Assembly: GCF_009707385.1 (NCBI RefSeq)
Contig: NZ_CP046115.1
Coordinates: 2,294,001 to 2,358,000, forward strand
DNA from: Klebsiella oxytoca
GTDB taxonomy: Bacteria; Pseudomonadota; Gammaproteobacteria; Enterobacterales; Enterobacteriaceae
Direction of reading: 5' to 3'
Length of the DNA: 64,000 bases
Position numbers and translations under genes: made by a program. The notes beneath the pieces are model-generated. The model did no database searches, was not told the DNA's origin, and saw nothing but the letters and a program-made list of their open reading frames with translations. This document shows positions 31,538-40,191 of the stretch, in pieces. How positions within the stretch are numbered: the first letter of the stretch is position 1; every line of letters begins with the position of its first letter.

Positions 31538-33718
31538 TCAGAAGGAGAGGGTCACGCCCGCGTAATAAGCTCGTCCTGGTTCGTTATAGGTCGAAGCCCC
31601 GGCGTTTTCTCGATAAATCCGCTTATCGAAAAGGTTGCCGATCCCGGCGTTCAGGCGCAGATCTTTCATCAGCTGATAGTTGCCGCCAATGCCAACCACG
31701 GAATAGGCGCCGACTTCATTGGTCGCCAGTACTCCCGTCTCGTTGCGTGTTTCCGCATATTCGCGTGGTTTCTGTCGACCGTACAGAGTCCAGTTGACGT
31801 TGGCTGAAAGCTTGCTGGTAACCTGCCAGTCGAGCATGCTGTTGATGGTATATTTCGGAATAACGGACAGCGGGTTGCCAGTCTCTTTGTTTTCCGATGT
31901 GATCATATAAGTGGCATTGGTTCGCCAGCTGAGCGTATCTGCAATCACCGGAACCAGCAGGGTACCCTCGAGACCTTCAACCACCGCTTTGCCGCCGTTC
32001 TGCCACTGGAGAATATTTGCGCCGCTGGCGGTATTACCCAGTACCTCGGTACCGGAGACGATTTTATTTTTATAATCGTTGCGAAACCAGGTGATCCCGG
32101 CGTTATAGCCGTTCAGATTAAACTCAAGGCCGATCTCTTTGTTAATGCTGATTTCAGGGTCAAGATCCGGATTACCGAGAAGATAGCAGCTGCCGTTGGC
32201 GATACTGTTCGGGCAGCCGTTACCGCGGGTGGATAACAAATACCCTTCGCTGGACTGATACAGGTTTGGCGCTTTAAACACCCGGGCAATGCCCGCCTTG
32301 ACCTTAAACATATCACCCAGATCCTGCGACAGGTTCAGGCTTGGGCTCCAGTTGCTACCAAAATCGTTATGATAGTCGAAGCGCAGACCGGGAATAATGT
32401 TCGTGCCCGGTACGGCTTCAATATTATCTTCGAGATAAATACCGGTCAGGGTGGCGCTATTTTTTGTGCTGCGCTCCGCAGGGTTGCCGGAAGTGCCGGG
32501 AATCGCTTCCGTCGCGCTGGTGGCCTGCATCGATGCCGGATCGTTTAGATCGTCGCGATTCCACTCCATACCCAGGGTCAGGGTCTGTTCTGCAAGCCAG
32601 GTGAATGGAATATTCAGCTCGCCGGTTGAGCGCCACGACTCCAGACGGCTGGTATCATAGACATCGCTGTTAATCATCCCCTCTACGCGTCCGGTCGTTC
32701 CTTCCTGCAGGCGGGTGTTGTTAGTTTTCTCGTAGTAGACGCCGGCTTTCGACTGCCCCCAGTCCCAGATCCCGTTATAGGTCAGGCCCCAGGTCTGACG
32801 GTACATGCGGTTAGTCTCATGGCCATACAGAGAATCGACCAGGCCATTTGGGCTGACGTTGCCGTTGCTGTACTGCGTATCTCCGGCATAGATGTTGCCC
32901 TGGCGGCTATAGGCATAGCTGAAATCAACAATCTGCTGGGGCGTTACTTTCCATGAAAGCAGGGCGTTAATATCTTTGTTGCGCACACCTTCGCGGCCTG
33001 CGGCATAAGAATCATTTTGCGCGTGGTTAATATCCCAGGCATCGGGTTCAGTTTTATTGATGTTGCCGTACAGCCGCATGGTCAGGGCATCCCCCGCCAG
33101 CGGTCCATTGAGGTTGAAGTTAGCCCGGTTCGTGGAGCCTTCTTTATTATTTTCCGGCTGATTAGTATAGAGCGAGAGCGAGCCGTGCCAGTCGTTGGTG
33201 GGGCGTTTCGTGATAATATTGACAACGCCGCCCGCGGCGCCAGAGCCGTAGCGTGCGGCGGCGGGGCCGCGCAGAACTTCAATACGTTCAACCATTTCTG
33301 GCGGCACCCAGTTGCTGTCGCCGCGAGTATCACGTTCGCCGCGCCAGCTATAGCGTACCGAGTTGCGGGAGGTGACGGGGACGCCATCAATAAGAATTAG
33401 CGTGTTTTCCGGCCCCATACCGCGAATATCGATTTGACGATTGTTGCCCCGACTGCCGCTGGCGCTGTTGCCGGTCAGGTTTACGCCGGGCATCTTACGA
33501 ATTATTTCTGAGAGATCGTTAACCGGAGGATCTTTAGCGATATCTTCCGCGGTGATGATTGAGACGCCCGGCTGCTGCTTCAGCGCTTCTTCGGCGGTTC
33601 CCAGGATCACCATCGTTTCGGTATCCTGCTCCACTTCTTCGGCGAAACCACCCGGACTAAATAAGCCTGCGATGGCGAGAGCAAGGGGAGTGGCTAGGTG
33701 TTGTTTCTGCGGTCTCAT
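31538..33718 (-). CDS. TonB-dependent ferric siderophore receptor (FepA/IroN type)
   Basis: Outer-membrane gated channel for a ferric catecholate-type siderophore. The start is the ATG at 33718 (MRPQKQHLATPLALAIAGLF), giving 726 residues with signal peptide. A TonB box-like TETMVILG precedes the plug domain (GVSIITAEDIAKDPPVNDLS, RQIDIRGMGPENTLILIDG, VLRGPAAARYGSGAAGGVVN). The 22-strand barrel ends in YYAGVTLSF with the terminal Phe needed for assembly. FepA-like features such as the CPN...SCY loop are visible. The substrate is not provable by sequence. A near-perfect Fur box lies 46 bp upstream. Confidence 0.93.
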   Translation of the reverse strand: MRPQKQHLATPLALAIAGLFSPGGFAEEVEQDTETMVILGTAEEALKQQPGVSIITAEDIAKDPPVNDLSEIIRKMPGVNLTGNSASGSRGNNRQIDIRGMGPENTLILIDGVPVTSRNSVRYSWRGERDTRGDSNWVPPEMVERIEVLRGPAAARYGSGAAGGVVNIITKRPTNDWHGSLSLYTNQPENNKEGSTNRANFNLNGPLAGDALTMRLYGNINKTEPDAWDINHAQNDSYAAGREGVRNKDINALLSWKVTPQQIVDFSYAYSRQGNIYAGDTQYSNGNVSPNGLVDSLYGHETNRMYRQTWGLTYNGIWDWGQSKAGVYYEKTNNTRLQEGTTGRVEGMINSDVYDTSRLESWRSTGELNIPFTWLAEQTLTLGMEWNRDDLNDPASMQATSATEAIPGTSGNPAERSTKNSATLTGIYLEDNIEAVPGTNIIPGLRFDYHNDFGSNWSPSLNLSQDLGDMFKVKAGIARVFKAPNLYQSSEGYLLSTRGNGCPNSIANGSCYLLGNPDLDPEISINKEIGLEFNLNGYNAGITWFRNDYKNKIVSGTEVLGNTASGANILQWQNGGKAVVEGLEGTLLVPVIADTLSWRTNATYMITSENKETGNPLSVIPKYTINSMLDWQVTSKLSANVNWTLYGRQKPREYAETRNETGVLATNEVGAYSVVGIGGNYQLMKDLRLNAGIGNLFDKRIYRENAGASTYNEPGRAYYAGVTLSF

Positions 33719-33764
33719 TATAAATATCCATATCAAAACGGGATGAATTGAGATCGAGAATATC

Positions 33765-33783
33765 AATGATAACGATTATCATT
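33765..33783 (-). promoter_or_regulatory. Fur box of the siderophore receptor
   Basis: AATGATAACGATTATCATT is a nearly perfect 19-bp palindrome matching the Fur consensus (GATAATGATAATCATTATC). It lies directly upstream of the receptor gene, so iron-repressed expression is strongly predicted. Confidence 0.92.
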
Positions 33784-33911
33784 ACAATAATGTGCCGTTA
33801 ATCTCCATAAAATCCTCACAATTGCCGCAACCTTCCGGTATTAAGTAGATATTCTGGAGAATCCGGCGGGCTTTGGCCAGACGCTGAAAGCATAAAAGTG
33901 GGTGTACGATC

Positions 33912-33941
33912 GAAAAAACGGCACGCAGAGCTGCGTGCCGG
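33912..33941 (-). terminator. yciB terminator
   Basis: On the minus strand CGGCACGCAG/CTGCGTGCCG is followed by TTTTTTCG, shortly after the yciB stop. Confidence 0.92.
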
Positions 33942-33953
33942 AGGAATAGCAGT

Positions 33954-34493
33954 TTAGTGATTGTCGTCCTGCGGCATATGGCGATAAATGTAAACGCCGC
34001 TCAGCAGGGTGAACACCAGCGTCAGGGCCGTCAGACCGAAGACCTTGAAGTTGACCCAGATATTCTGCGGCAACCAGAAAGCGATATAGATATTCGCCAG
34101 TCCGCAGAGGATGAAAAACACCGCCCAGGCCAGATTCAGCCGCGACCACACCTGCTGCGGCAGCGTCAGCTCTTTACCCAACATGCTCTGGATCAGCGGC
34201 TTCTTCATTACCCACTGGCTAAACAGCAGCGCGCTGGCAAACAGAACGTAAATTACCGTGACCTTCCACTTAATAAACTCGTCGTTATGGAAGAAGATGG
34301 TCAGCCCGCCGAAAACGGCGACCAGAACAAAGGTAATCAGCGCCATTTTCTCGACTTTGCGATAGCGCACCCAGCTGTAAATCAGCACGATGGCGGTGGC
34401 GATGATTAACGCCGTTGTCGCGGCGTAGATATCATAAAGCTTGTAGAATACGAAGAAGACTACCAGCGGTAAAAAATCCAGAAACTGCTTCAT
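33954..34493 (-). CDS. yciB: Inner membrane-spanning protein YciB (IspZ)
   Basis: Polytopic inner-membrane protein linked to cell envelope synthesis and septation; it interacts with divisome and elongasome proteins in E. coli. The 179 residues are collinear with E. coli ([38 protein letters not shown]) and contain five hydrophobic segments. It lies 51 bp downstream of yciC in the same direction. Confidence 0.96.
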   Translation of the reverse strand: MKQFLDFLPLVVFFVFYKLYDIYAATTALIIATAIVLIYSWVRYRKVEKMALITFVLVAVFGGLTIFFHNDEFIKWKVTVIYVLFASALLFSQWVMKKPLIQSMLGKELTLPQQVWSRLNLAWAVFFILCGLANIYIAFWLPQNIWVNFKVFGLTALTLVFTLLSGVYIYRHMPQDDNH

Positions 34494-34544
34494 ACATCGG
34501 TTCCGTCGTTCAGGGTGGCCGGGGTGAGCCCGGCCCGGATTAAA

Positions 34545-35288
34545 TTAATGGCGAATAAGCATATACAAGCGGAATAAATAGATCAGCAATAATGCAGAGA
34601 TCAGATTGCTGAGGGTATTTATTACCACTGCCCCGACGTTTGGCGTAAGCACAGCGAAGCTGGATGCAAACAGCAGCAGCAGAGTTTTTGCCAGCAGCCA
34701 GCCGATAATCGCCGGGGCTACCAGCCGTACGTTGGCCCAGGCCAAACGCATACTGCTACGCATGGCGTTGAAGATGCCGATTTTATCCTGCACCAGCATC
34801 ACCGGCGCAAAAGAGAGCACGATAGCCAGCAGGACGCCCGGCACCACCACCAGCATCATCCCCAGCTGGACGACAAACGTGGTCAACAGGATCAGCAGCA
34901 GCAGCTTTGGCAGCACCGGCGCGGAAGCGCCAATCGCGCGCAGCGCGCTGACTCTCTGACCTGCGGAGATCATCTGAATCATCAGCAGAACGCCGCCAGC
35001 AAGAATGGCGTTACCCACGAGACCGGAGAAGGTAGAGGCGGCGGATGCACGCAGCAGGATCTGTTGTTGATCCGGCGTCATGCTCTGAACCAGCTCAAAC
35101 AGGCCGCCGTTTCCCCCCAGGCTATCGCCCTGACTCAATATCGACAGCTGCTCTTCACTGGGTGAAAAGGCATGGCCAAGTACTACCGTAATGAACGCGC
35201 ATAACAGCGCAATCAGCAGGATAGTAACGAACTGATTGCGGAAAAAGTTTCCGGTGTCACGGTAGACGGACTTTGCCGTGATAGACAT
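34545..35288 (-). CDS. yciC: UPF0259 membrane protein YciC
   Basis: Six-segment inner-membrane protein of unknown function, reported to have envelope roles overlapping yciB. The start is the ATG at 35288 ([20 protein letters not shown]), after AAGGAGA, giving 247 residues as in E. coli. The open frame extends 17 codons further upstream without support. Likely co-transcribed with yciB. Confidence 0.95.
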   Translation of the reverse strand: MSITAKSVYRDTGNFFRNQFVTILLIALLCAFITVVLGHAFSPSEEQLSILSQGDSLGGNGGLFELVQSMTPDQQQILLRASAASTFSGLVGNAILAGGVLLMIQMISAGQRVSALRAIGASAPVLPKLLLLILLTTFVVQLGMMLVVVPGVLLAIVLSFAPVMLVQDKIGIFNAMRSSMRLAWANVRLVAPAIIGWLLAKTLLLLFASSFAVLTPNVGAVVINTLSNLISALLLIYLFRLYMLIRH

Positions 35289-35485
35289 GCATTCTCCTTG
35301 AGTATTGCAGGTGTTAACTAGCCGGCGATTGTACCGCAAATCGCGGCGGGGTAGCAGTCTCTGCTCCTGTGCGCAAAGTATATCTTTGTAAATAGAAGAG
35401 GAAATCAGCGCAGTCCTGCTTCAGTAACCAAAACGATGAAATTGATTTGATACGTTTATCACTGATTGTATTAGGAAAGTAAAAA

Positions 35486-35499
35486 TTAATCTGGATCAA
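35486..35499 (+). promoter_or_regulatory. Candidate FNR site upstream of ompW
   Basis: TTAATCTGGATCAA differs from the FNR consensus TTGAT-N4-ATCAA at one position. E. coli ompW is known to be FNR-controlled. The site lies about 100 bp upstream of the ompW ATG. Confidence 0.5.
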
Positions 35500-35599
35500 T
35501 AAATGTTAAATTTACCGACTTAATGTGATCTATGTTGGTTCAAACATACTTTATTGTAGGTATATTCTTGCGCTGAATAACCATAATGAGGAAGTGGGT

Positions 35600-36238
35600 A
35601 TGAAAAAGTTAGCAGCGGCGGTTGTTATTCTGAGTAGTCTTTCCGGTGGTAGCGTCTGGGCGCACGAAGCCGGTGAGTTTTTCCTTCGCGCGGGCTCGGC
35701 AACGGTCAGACCGACCGAAGGGGCTGGCGGCACATTAGGCAGTCTTGGCGGCTTTAACGTTAGCAACAATACGCAACTGGGCCTGACGTTCACCTATATG
35801 GCAACGGATAATATCGGCGTAGAGCTGCTGGCAGCCACGCCGTTCCGTCATAAAGTGGGAACGGCAACAACCGGCAATATTGCTACCGTTCACCACTTAC
35901 CGCCGACCTTAATGGCACAGTGGTACTTTGGTGATTCCAGTAGCAAACTGCGTCCTTACGTTGGCGTAGGTGTCAACTACACCACCTTCTTTGACGAAAG
36001 CGTGAACGATACGGGTAAGAGAACGGGCATCTCCGATCTGAGCCTGAAAGATTCCTGGGGCGCAGCAGGGCAGGTGGGGCTGGACTATCTGATTAACCGT
36101 GACTGGCTGATTAACATGTCGGTATGGTACATGGATATCGATACTAAAGCGGACTACAAGCTGGGCGGCGTTAAGCAGCACGACGATATCCGTCTGGATC
36201 CGTGGGTGTTTATGTTCTCTGCGGGATACCGTTTCTAA
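35600..36238 (+). CDS. ompW: Outer membrane protein OmpW
   Basis: Eight-stranded outer-membrane barrel with a hydrophobic channel, linked to stress and small-molecule passage. The start is the ATG at 35600 (MKKLAAAVVILSSLSGGSVWAHE), with GAGGAAG upstream. A signal peptide is cleaved after VWA. The 212 residues include the family blocks FTYMATDNIGVELLAATPF, PTLMAQWYFGD and a C-terminal FMFSAGYRF. Monocistronic, with its own terminator. Confidence 0.97.
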   Translation: MKKLAAAVVILSSLSGGSVWAHEAGEFFLRAGSATVRPTEGAGGTLGSLGGFNVSNNTQLGLTFTYMATDNIGVELLAATPFRHKVGTATTGNIATVHHLPPTLMAQWYFGDSSSKLRPYVGVGVNYTTFFDESVNDTGKRTGISDLSLKDSWGAAGQVGLDYLINRDWLINMSVWYMDIDTKADYKLGGVKQHDDIRLDPWVFMFSAGYRF

Positions 36239-36248
36239 ACTATTTGCT

Positions 36249-36280
36249 AAAGCTGGTCGTTATGACCAGCTTTATTTTTC
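36249..36280 (+). terminator. ompW terminator
   Basis: AAAGCTGGTC/GACCAGCTTT with a five-base loop is followed by ATTTTTC. Confidence 0.88.
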
Positions 36281-36358
36281 TGCCTGTCGTCAGCATCCTC
36301 GCCACCAACGGTAATGCCTTAAGTACTCAAACGCTCCCCGTAACGCTTCTGGCAGGCG

Positions 36359-36604
36359 TTACTCATTACCCCATCTATTCAGAAACTCGGCGATATCATC
36401 GATACGCTGTTCACCAATACCAGCCTGGATCGCCATCTCTGCCTGGTCCTCTTCGCTGATTTCTTCATTATTCATCAGGCGGGTAATCAGCAGCTGAAAA
36501 TAGCGGGCCAGAGCTTCGCGTTCTGACTCGCTAACTGGCTCAGCGGCCTCTGTCGAATACTCATCGGCGATGTCATAATACTTTAGTGGTACTTCTTCGT
36601 GCAT
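36359..36604 (-). CDS. ymjA: DUF2543 family protein YmjA
   Basis: Small acidic cytosolic protein of unknown function. The 81-residue product from the ATG at 36604 ([20 protein letters not shown]...LNRWGNE) is collinear with E. coli YmjA. CAGGAGCG sets this start; 22 upstream codons are unsupported. In E. coli the gene is near the psp region, so its place next to ompW is a synteny difference. Confidence 0.9.
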   Translation of the reverse strand: MHEEVPLKYYDIADEYSTEAAEPVSESEREALARYFQLLITRLMNNEEISEEDQAEMAIQAGIGEQRIDDIAEFLNRWGNE

Positions 36605-37087
36605 AAATCGCTCCTGGGGTTGATGTTGATGCCAGCTGCTGCCTGCATACTCTGGCATCAATAATATCATTCCTGCTCCGTATTATCCCGGCAACGTTGC
36701 GGAAAATGCATGAACAGCCTGTGGCGGATGCCGGGCCCCTGTTGTGATGGGGCGCAACGGCTATGCTGAGGATAGCGACCACCGTTGATTAAATTTTAGG
36801 GAATATTTTCTATCGACGTAATCGGGACAGAAAGCCGTTACAGCATGATTTATCGTGGTATTGCTTGTGATGGTTTATAAAAGACCTCCTGTCATTAGAA
36901 CGGTAACTCTGATATAAAGACGCCTGTGTTAAGTATATTGCGTCGAATGCTTGTGTTTTGGGTGAATAAGCGATTTCTTACAGATTTAAGGAGGGTTTTG
37001 AGTAACCAGCAGGCTTTCTTATTTTTTTTATGGGTTCAAAAGGCGGTGTAAAAAATCGTTTCTTATACAAATCTGACCTTTGCCAGT
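36605..37087. other. Intergenic region between ymjA and the LuxR-type gene
   Basis: A 480-bp stretch that becomes very AT-rich towards its right end. It presumably holds the ymjA promoter. No reading frame with a ribosome site, RNA gene or clear terminator was recognised. Confidence 0.5.
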
Positions 37088-37711
37088 CTAAGAAATAAGC
37101 TGCTTCCTTTTCATTAATACATTTAAAAATTTATTAAGATCTTGTGTGCCTTTTATTTTAAAGTCGTGCATAACGTTTTTCTTATGCGAATAAACCGTTT
37201 TATAGTTAATTTTTAATTCATGGGCTATTTCCATTTGATTGAGTCCAAGGCTAAGGGCATGAACAACTTTTGACTGGGCATGCGTAATCGATTTGCAGGG
37301 ACAGTTAATACAACTGATCGTTTCTGCAGCTATGGCCTCTTCATTCTCTGTCGCTCTGAACTCATTAATGTGAGCGTTAATTTTATTTCTTATTGCCGGG
37401 ATGGAGTCGGCTTTGTATATAAAAAAGCAATTTTTTGTGCAGTTGGTTAGCTCCGTCGGTAAATATTCATTTTTCTTCTCCTGGAGAATAAATAACAGAC
37501 TTTTATTGGTTCTGTATTTTAACTCGTCGTTACACAAGAATATTTCCCCAGGCTCCATTTCAGTAAAGATAATATGGGCCTGAGCAATGTTGTATTGAGT
37601 GTAGCTGTCCTGAAAGCTAATATCTTCATCTGTGGCAACAGACTCCAGAACCAGCTGTTTTATAGCATGTTTAGAGTAGACGTTTTTAGTATTAATTAAA
37701 ATATTTATCAT
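37088..37711 (-). CDS. LuxR-type helix-turn-helix regulator
   Basis: A 207-residue transcription factor with a C-terminal LuxR/FixJ DNA-binding domain: SKVVHALSLGLNQMEIAHEL then NYKTVYSHKKNVMHDFKIKG. The N-terminal 120 residues have a response-regulator-like pattern, but I see no clear phospho-acceptor acidic pocket. A cysteine cluster CINCPC lies just before the HTH. The ATG at 37711 lacks a strong ribosome site; a GTG two codons upstream is possible. Base composition is far more AT-rich than its neighbours. It resembles enterobacterial fimbrial or surface regulators in layout, but I do not recognise an orthologue. Confidence 0.75.
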   Translation of the reverse strand: MINILINTKNVYSKHAIKQLVLESVATDEDISFQDSYTQYNIAQAHIIFTEMEPGEIFLCNDELKYRTNKSLLFILQEKKNEYLPTELTNCTKNCFFIYKADSIPAIRNKINAHINEFRATENEEAIAAETISCINCPCKSITHAQSKVVHALSLGLNQMEIAHELKINYKTVYSHKKNVMHDFKIKGTQDLNKFLNVLMKRKQLIS

Positions 37712-38057
37712 ATGCACGGATTCACACGGTTATAAATGAAAGTACTCTGATTTCAAATAACGCCAGGGCGCAGAGAGACTCATGCTTAAAGTAAATGGTT
37801 AATAGTGACAGATGGTTTAAAGGCTTTAAATAAGATATTGTAGGTCTTCAAAAAAAGCAACATTTGTGTGCAAAATAAGACCCTGGACATTTTTTGTGAG
37901 AAAATTCTTAATTTTCATAAACCTATTTGTAATTCTTTGGGTTTTTTATTATGGAAATTTTATTTATTTTTATTCTGCACAAAAAGCTTAGTGTAAAAAT
38001 CGGTTTGCTGATAAAATATTGGCGGCTAATGGTTTGCTAAGGATATTATCTCAGGAA
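37712..38057. other. AT-rich divergent promoter region between two regulators
   Basis: About 350 bp of strongly AT-rich DNA between the divergent LuxR-type and MarA/Rob-type genes, with many T and A tracts of the kind bound by H-NS. Individual promoters could not be assigned with confidence. Confidence 0.5.
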
Positions 38058-38912
38058 ATGAGGAACTCTGCCTTTAATGAAATAGTAGAATGGATTGAGG
38101 ACCATCTGGCAATTAATCCGTCGGTTGCTGATATCGCCAGTGGAGTAGGGTGTTCTCGACGCACTGTTTATAATGTATTTTATGAATATGCTGGTATTCC
38201 CGTCGGAAAATATATCCGAATGCGCAGAATGACCTATGCCGCTGGCAGGTTAAAACTGACCCGACAATCCATTTCATCCATCGCCTGTCAGTTGCATTTC
38301 GACTCACCTCAAACATTTTCCCGAGAGTTTAAAAAGAATTTTGGTCGTTGTCACGGAGAGTACCGGCATTCAACATATTGGGATTTGTCTTTATTACATC
38401 AGAAAGTTACCTCCCATGACTGCCGGTTTCCTGAACCTTATCTTTGTTTACTTGAAGAGCAGATATTCGCCGGATATGGATTCAACTACACGCTGTCGCT
38501 GAGCGATGATATTGCTTCAAGAAAAAATATCACCCGCAGGAAAATTACCACCAGCATGTTCGGTGACGATCGTGACATTTTTATTCTCTCTGACTTTTTT
38601 CCTGCGGCCAGCAATGCATATAAAACGATGATCAATGGATTTATTGGCACGCCTTTGAATTTGCGAAATGACGCTTGCCGGGAGATAAGGATAGCGAAAC
38701 GCGGATGGTATCTTGGTCTGGACTTTAGCGGCTCATGGGAAGAATTTACGTTACTGTCAAATCATGTTTATATGAAATATCTTCCTGAGTTAGGGCTATA
38801 TCGTCGGCAGGGCTACGATATCGAACGTTTTGCTCCCCTGAAAAGGGCTGGTATTGCAAACACGCGTTCGATTTATACCATTCAGTATTTTGTACCGGTA
38901 GCTTACATTTAA
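38058..38912 (+). CDS. AraC-family regulator of the MarA/SoxS/Rob type with C-terminal effector domain
   Basis: A transcription activator with its DNA-binding domain at the N-terminus, as in Rob: EIVEWIEDHLAINPSVADIA, then the second helix-turn-helix QSISSIACQLHFDSPQTFSR with the FKKNFG tail near residue 95. The remaining 180 residues resemble a GyrI/Rob-type ligand-binding domain only in position. The start is uncertain. ATG at 38058 gives 284 residues and aligns with the MarA N-terminus; TTG at 38019 gives 297. AT-rich composition and lack of an E. coli counterpart at this place suggest acquisition. Confidence 0.78.
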   Translation: MRNSAFNEIVEWIEDHLAINPSVADIASGVGCSRRTVYNVFYEYAGIPVGKYIRMRRMTYAAGRLKLTRQSISSIACQLHFDSPQTFSREFKKNFGRCHGEYRHSTYWDLSLLHQKVTSHDCRFPEPYLCLLEEQIFAGYGFNYTLSLSDDIASRKNITRRKITTSMFGDDRDIFILSDFFPAASNAYKTMINGFIGTPLNLRNDACREIRIAKRGWYLGLDFSGSWEEFTLLSNHVYMKYLPELGLYRRQGYDIERFAPLKRAGIANTRSIYTIQYFVPVAYI

Positions 38913-39028
38913 CCCACCAGTAGCGATGTTTCCCGCCGTTGTTTACCCGTGCGCGCAGTCGTAAGCTCAGCTCCTTGCCACAAGCGCGAGGCTGTCCATG
39001 ACCGGTTAAGCGCGCCAGGCGCGGCGCC

Positions 39029-39053
39029 AAAAAAAGCCCGCACAGGTGCGGGC
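39029..39053 (-). terminator. Terminator of the RyhB-type RNA
   Basis: On the minus strand GCCCGCAC/GTGCGGGC with a two-base loop is followed by TTTTTTT. It is directional, because the other strand has no T run. Confidence 0.92.
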
Positions 39054-39122
39054 CAAAATACTGGAAGCAATGTGAGCAATGTCGTACCGAATACCTGACT
39101 CGTTTGCTCAACTATTCGGTAT
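39029..39122 (-). ncRNA. RyhB-type iron-regulated small RNA
   Basis: About 94 nt. The centre carries the RyhB core, ACGACATTGCTCACATTGCT followed by TCCAGTATT, identical over 29 bases to the pairing region of E. coli RyhB as I recall it. Upstream is a 9-bp stem (TACCGAATA/TATTCGGTA) with a 19-base loop, and downstream a terminator hairpin GCCCGCAC/GTGCGGGC followed by seven T. These flanks differ from E. coli RyhB, whose gene sits beside yhhX-yhhY. RyhB pairs with mRNAs of iron-using proteins together with Hfq and triggers their decay. This copy is therefore a RyhB paralogue or a relocated RyhB. Confidence 0.9.
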
Positions 39123-39127
39123 TGAGA

Positions 39128-39156
39128 AAGATAATATTTCTCATTTAAAATATCAA
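39128..39156 (-). promoter_or_regulatory. Promoter and Fur box of the RyhB-type RNA
   Basis: On the minus strand a -35 TTGATA (39156-39151) and a -10 TATCTT (39133-39128) are separated by exactly 17 bp. Between and over the -10 lies TGAGAAATATTATCT (39143-39129), matching the Fur 7-1-7 pattern at 11 of 14 arm positions. Start of transcription is expected near 39122-39120. Iron repression by Fur is predicted. Confidence 0.82.
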
Positions 39157-39347
39157 CCCTATCTTTTGTGCAGAAGTGATTTTTTATCGACGATGGAAAC
39201 GGTACGTTTCTGGCTGTCGTTCTGCACCCAGGGCTCGCCAATCGCGAATGCGCTCAGGGACGTAGCTGATGAATGAAGTACTGCCTGACTGGAGGTAAGC
39301 AGGTGTAGTGGCGTTGTTTCGCCTGACGCGTAAATATGCTGAGAAAT

Positions 39348-39373
39348 AGCCGCCCGGCGGAGAACCGGGCGGG
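39348..39373 (-). terminator. trp operon terminator
   Basis: CCGCCCGG/CCGGGCGG with a seven-base loop lies just after the trpA stop. On the minus strand it is followed by CTATTTCTC, a weak T tract. Confidence 0.75.
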
Positions 39374-39381
39374 AGAAGCGC

Positions 39382-40191
39382 TTAAGCGGCTCTGGTGGCG
39401 GCTTTAAGCCCCTGGGCAAAGGCTTTCAGTTCATCCAGCATCGCCTGCGGATCGTTAACGTTGCGCTCGATAATTTTAACGATAGCGGAGCCAGAAATCG
39501 CGCCTGCTGCGCCTGCGTCAATCGCGGCGGTAACCTGCTCTGGCGCGGAGATACCAAAGCCCTGCAGCGGCGGCGCGGCATGGTACTCGGCCAGCTTCTC
39601 GATCAGATGATGCAGCGGCAGGGCGGCACGATTTTCTGCCCCGGTGACGCCTGCGCGTGAGAGCAGATAGGTGTAGCCGCGACCGTGAGAGGCAATCTGG
39701 CGCAGCAGATCGTCATCGGCATTTGGCGGGCAGATGAAAATCGGCGCGATGTTGTGGCGCAGCGCGGCCTGGCGGAACGGGGCGGACTCTTCGACGGGAA
39801 CATCGGCTACCAGCACGGAATCAACGCCAGCGCGCTCGCAGGCGGCGTAGAATTCATCAATACCGGGGCTGAACACCAGATTAGCGTACATCAGCAGGCC
39901 GATTGGGATAGTCGGGTGCTTTTGACGAATCGCCGCCAGCATTTCAAAGCACTGGGTGGGCGTGACGCCTGCGGCGAAAGCGCGCAGAGTTGCGTTCTGA
40001 ATCGTCGGACCGTCCGCCAGCGGGTCGGAGAAAGGAATGCCCAGCTCCAGCGCGTCAGCGCCCGCTTCAATCAGCGTATCGATAATTTTCAACGATTGCC
40101 CCGGATTAGGGTCGCCGAGGGTTACGAAGGGAACAAATGCGCCTTCCTGGCGGGCTTTCAGTTGTGCAAACAGCGTCTCGTAACGTTCCAT
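39382..40191 (-). CDS. trpA: Tryptophan synthase alpha chain
   Basis: TIM-barrel subunit that cleaves indole-3-glycerol phosphate to indole and glyceraldehyde-3-phosphate, and channels indole to TrpB. The 269 residues have the catalytic Glu49 in [15 protein letters not shown] (with Asp60) and the phosphate-binding [10 protein letters not shown] and [10 protein letters not shown]. The ATG overlaps the trpB stop (TGATG), which couples translation of the two subunits. Last gene of the operon. Confidence 0.98.
   Translation of the reverse strand: MERYETLFAQLKARQEGAFVPFVTLGDPNPGQSLKIIDTLIEAGADALELGIPFSDPLADGPTIQNATLRAFAAGVTPTQCFEMLAAIRQKHPTIPIGLLMYANLVFSPGIDEFYAACERAGVDSVLVADVPVEESAPFRQAALRHNIAPIFICPPNADDDLLRQIASHGRGYTYLLSRAGVTGAENRAALPLHHLIEKLAEYHAAPPLQGFGISAPEQVTAAIDAGAAGAISGSAIVKIIERNVNDPQAMLDELKAFAQGLKAATRAA

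Larger units (their letters stand above)
38913..39381. other. Intergenic region between the AraC-type gene and trpA
   Basis: A 469-bp region with no supported protein gene. It contains the RyhB-type small RNA with its promoter and Fur box, and the trpA terminator. Short reading frames on both strands overlap the RNA gene and have no ribosome sites. Confidence 0.7.

Noticed and set aside
38746..39241. Minus-strand and plus-strand short frames between the AraC-type gene and trpA.
   Set aside because: They overlap the RyhB-type RNA and its terminator and lack ribosome sites.
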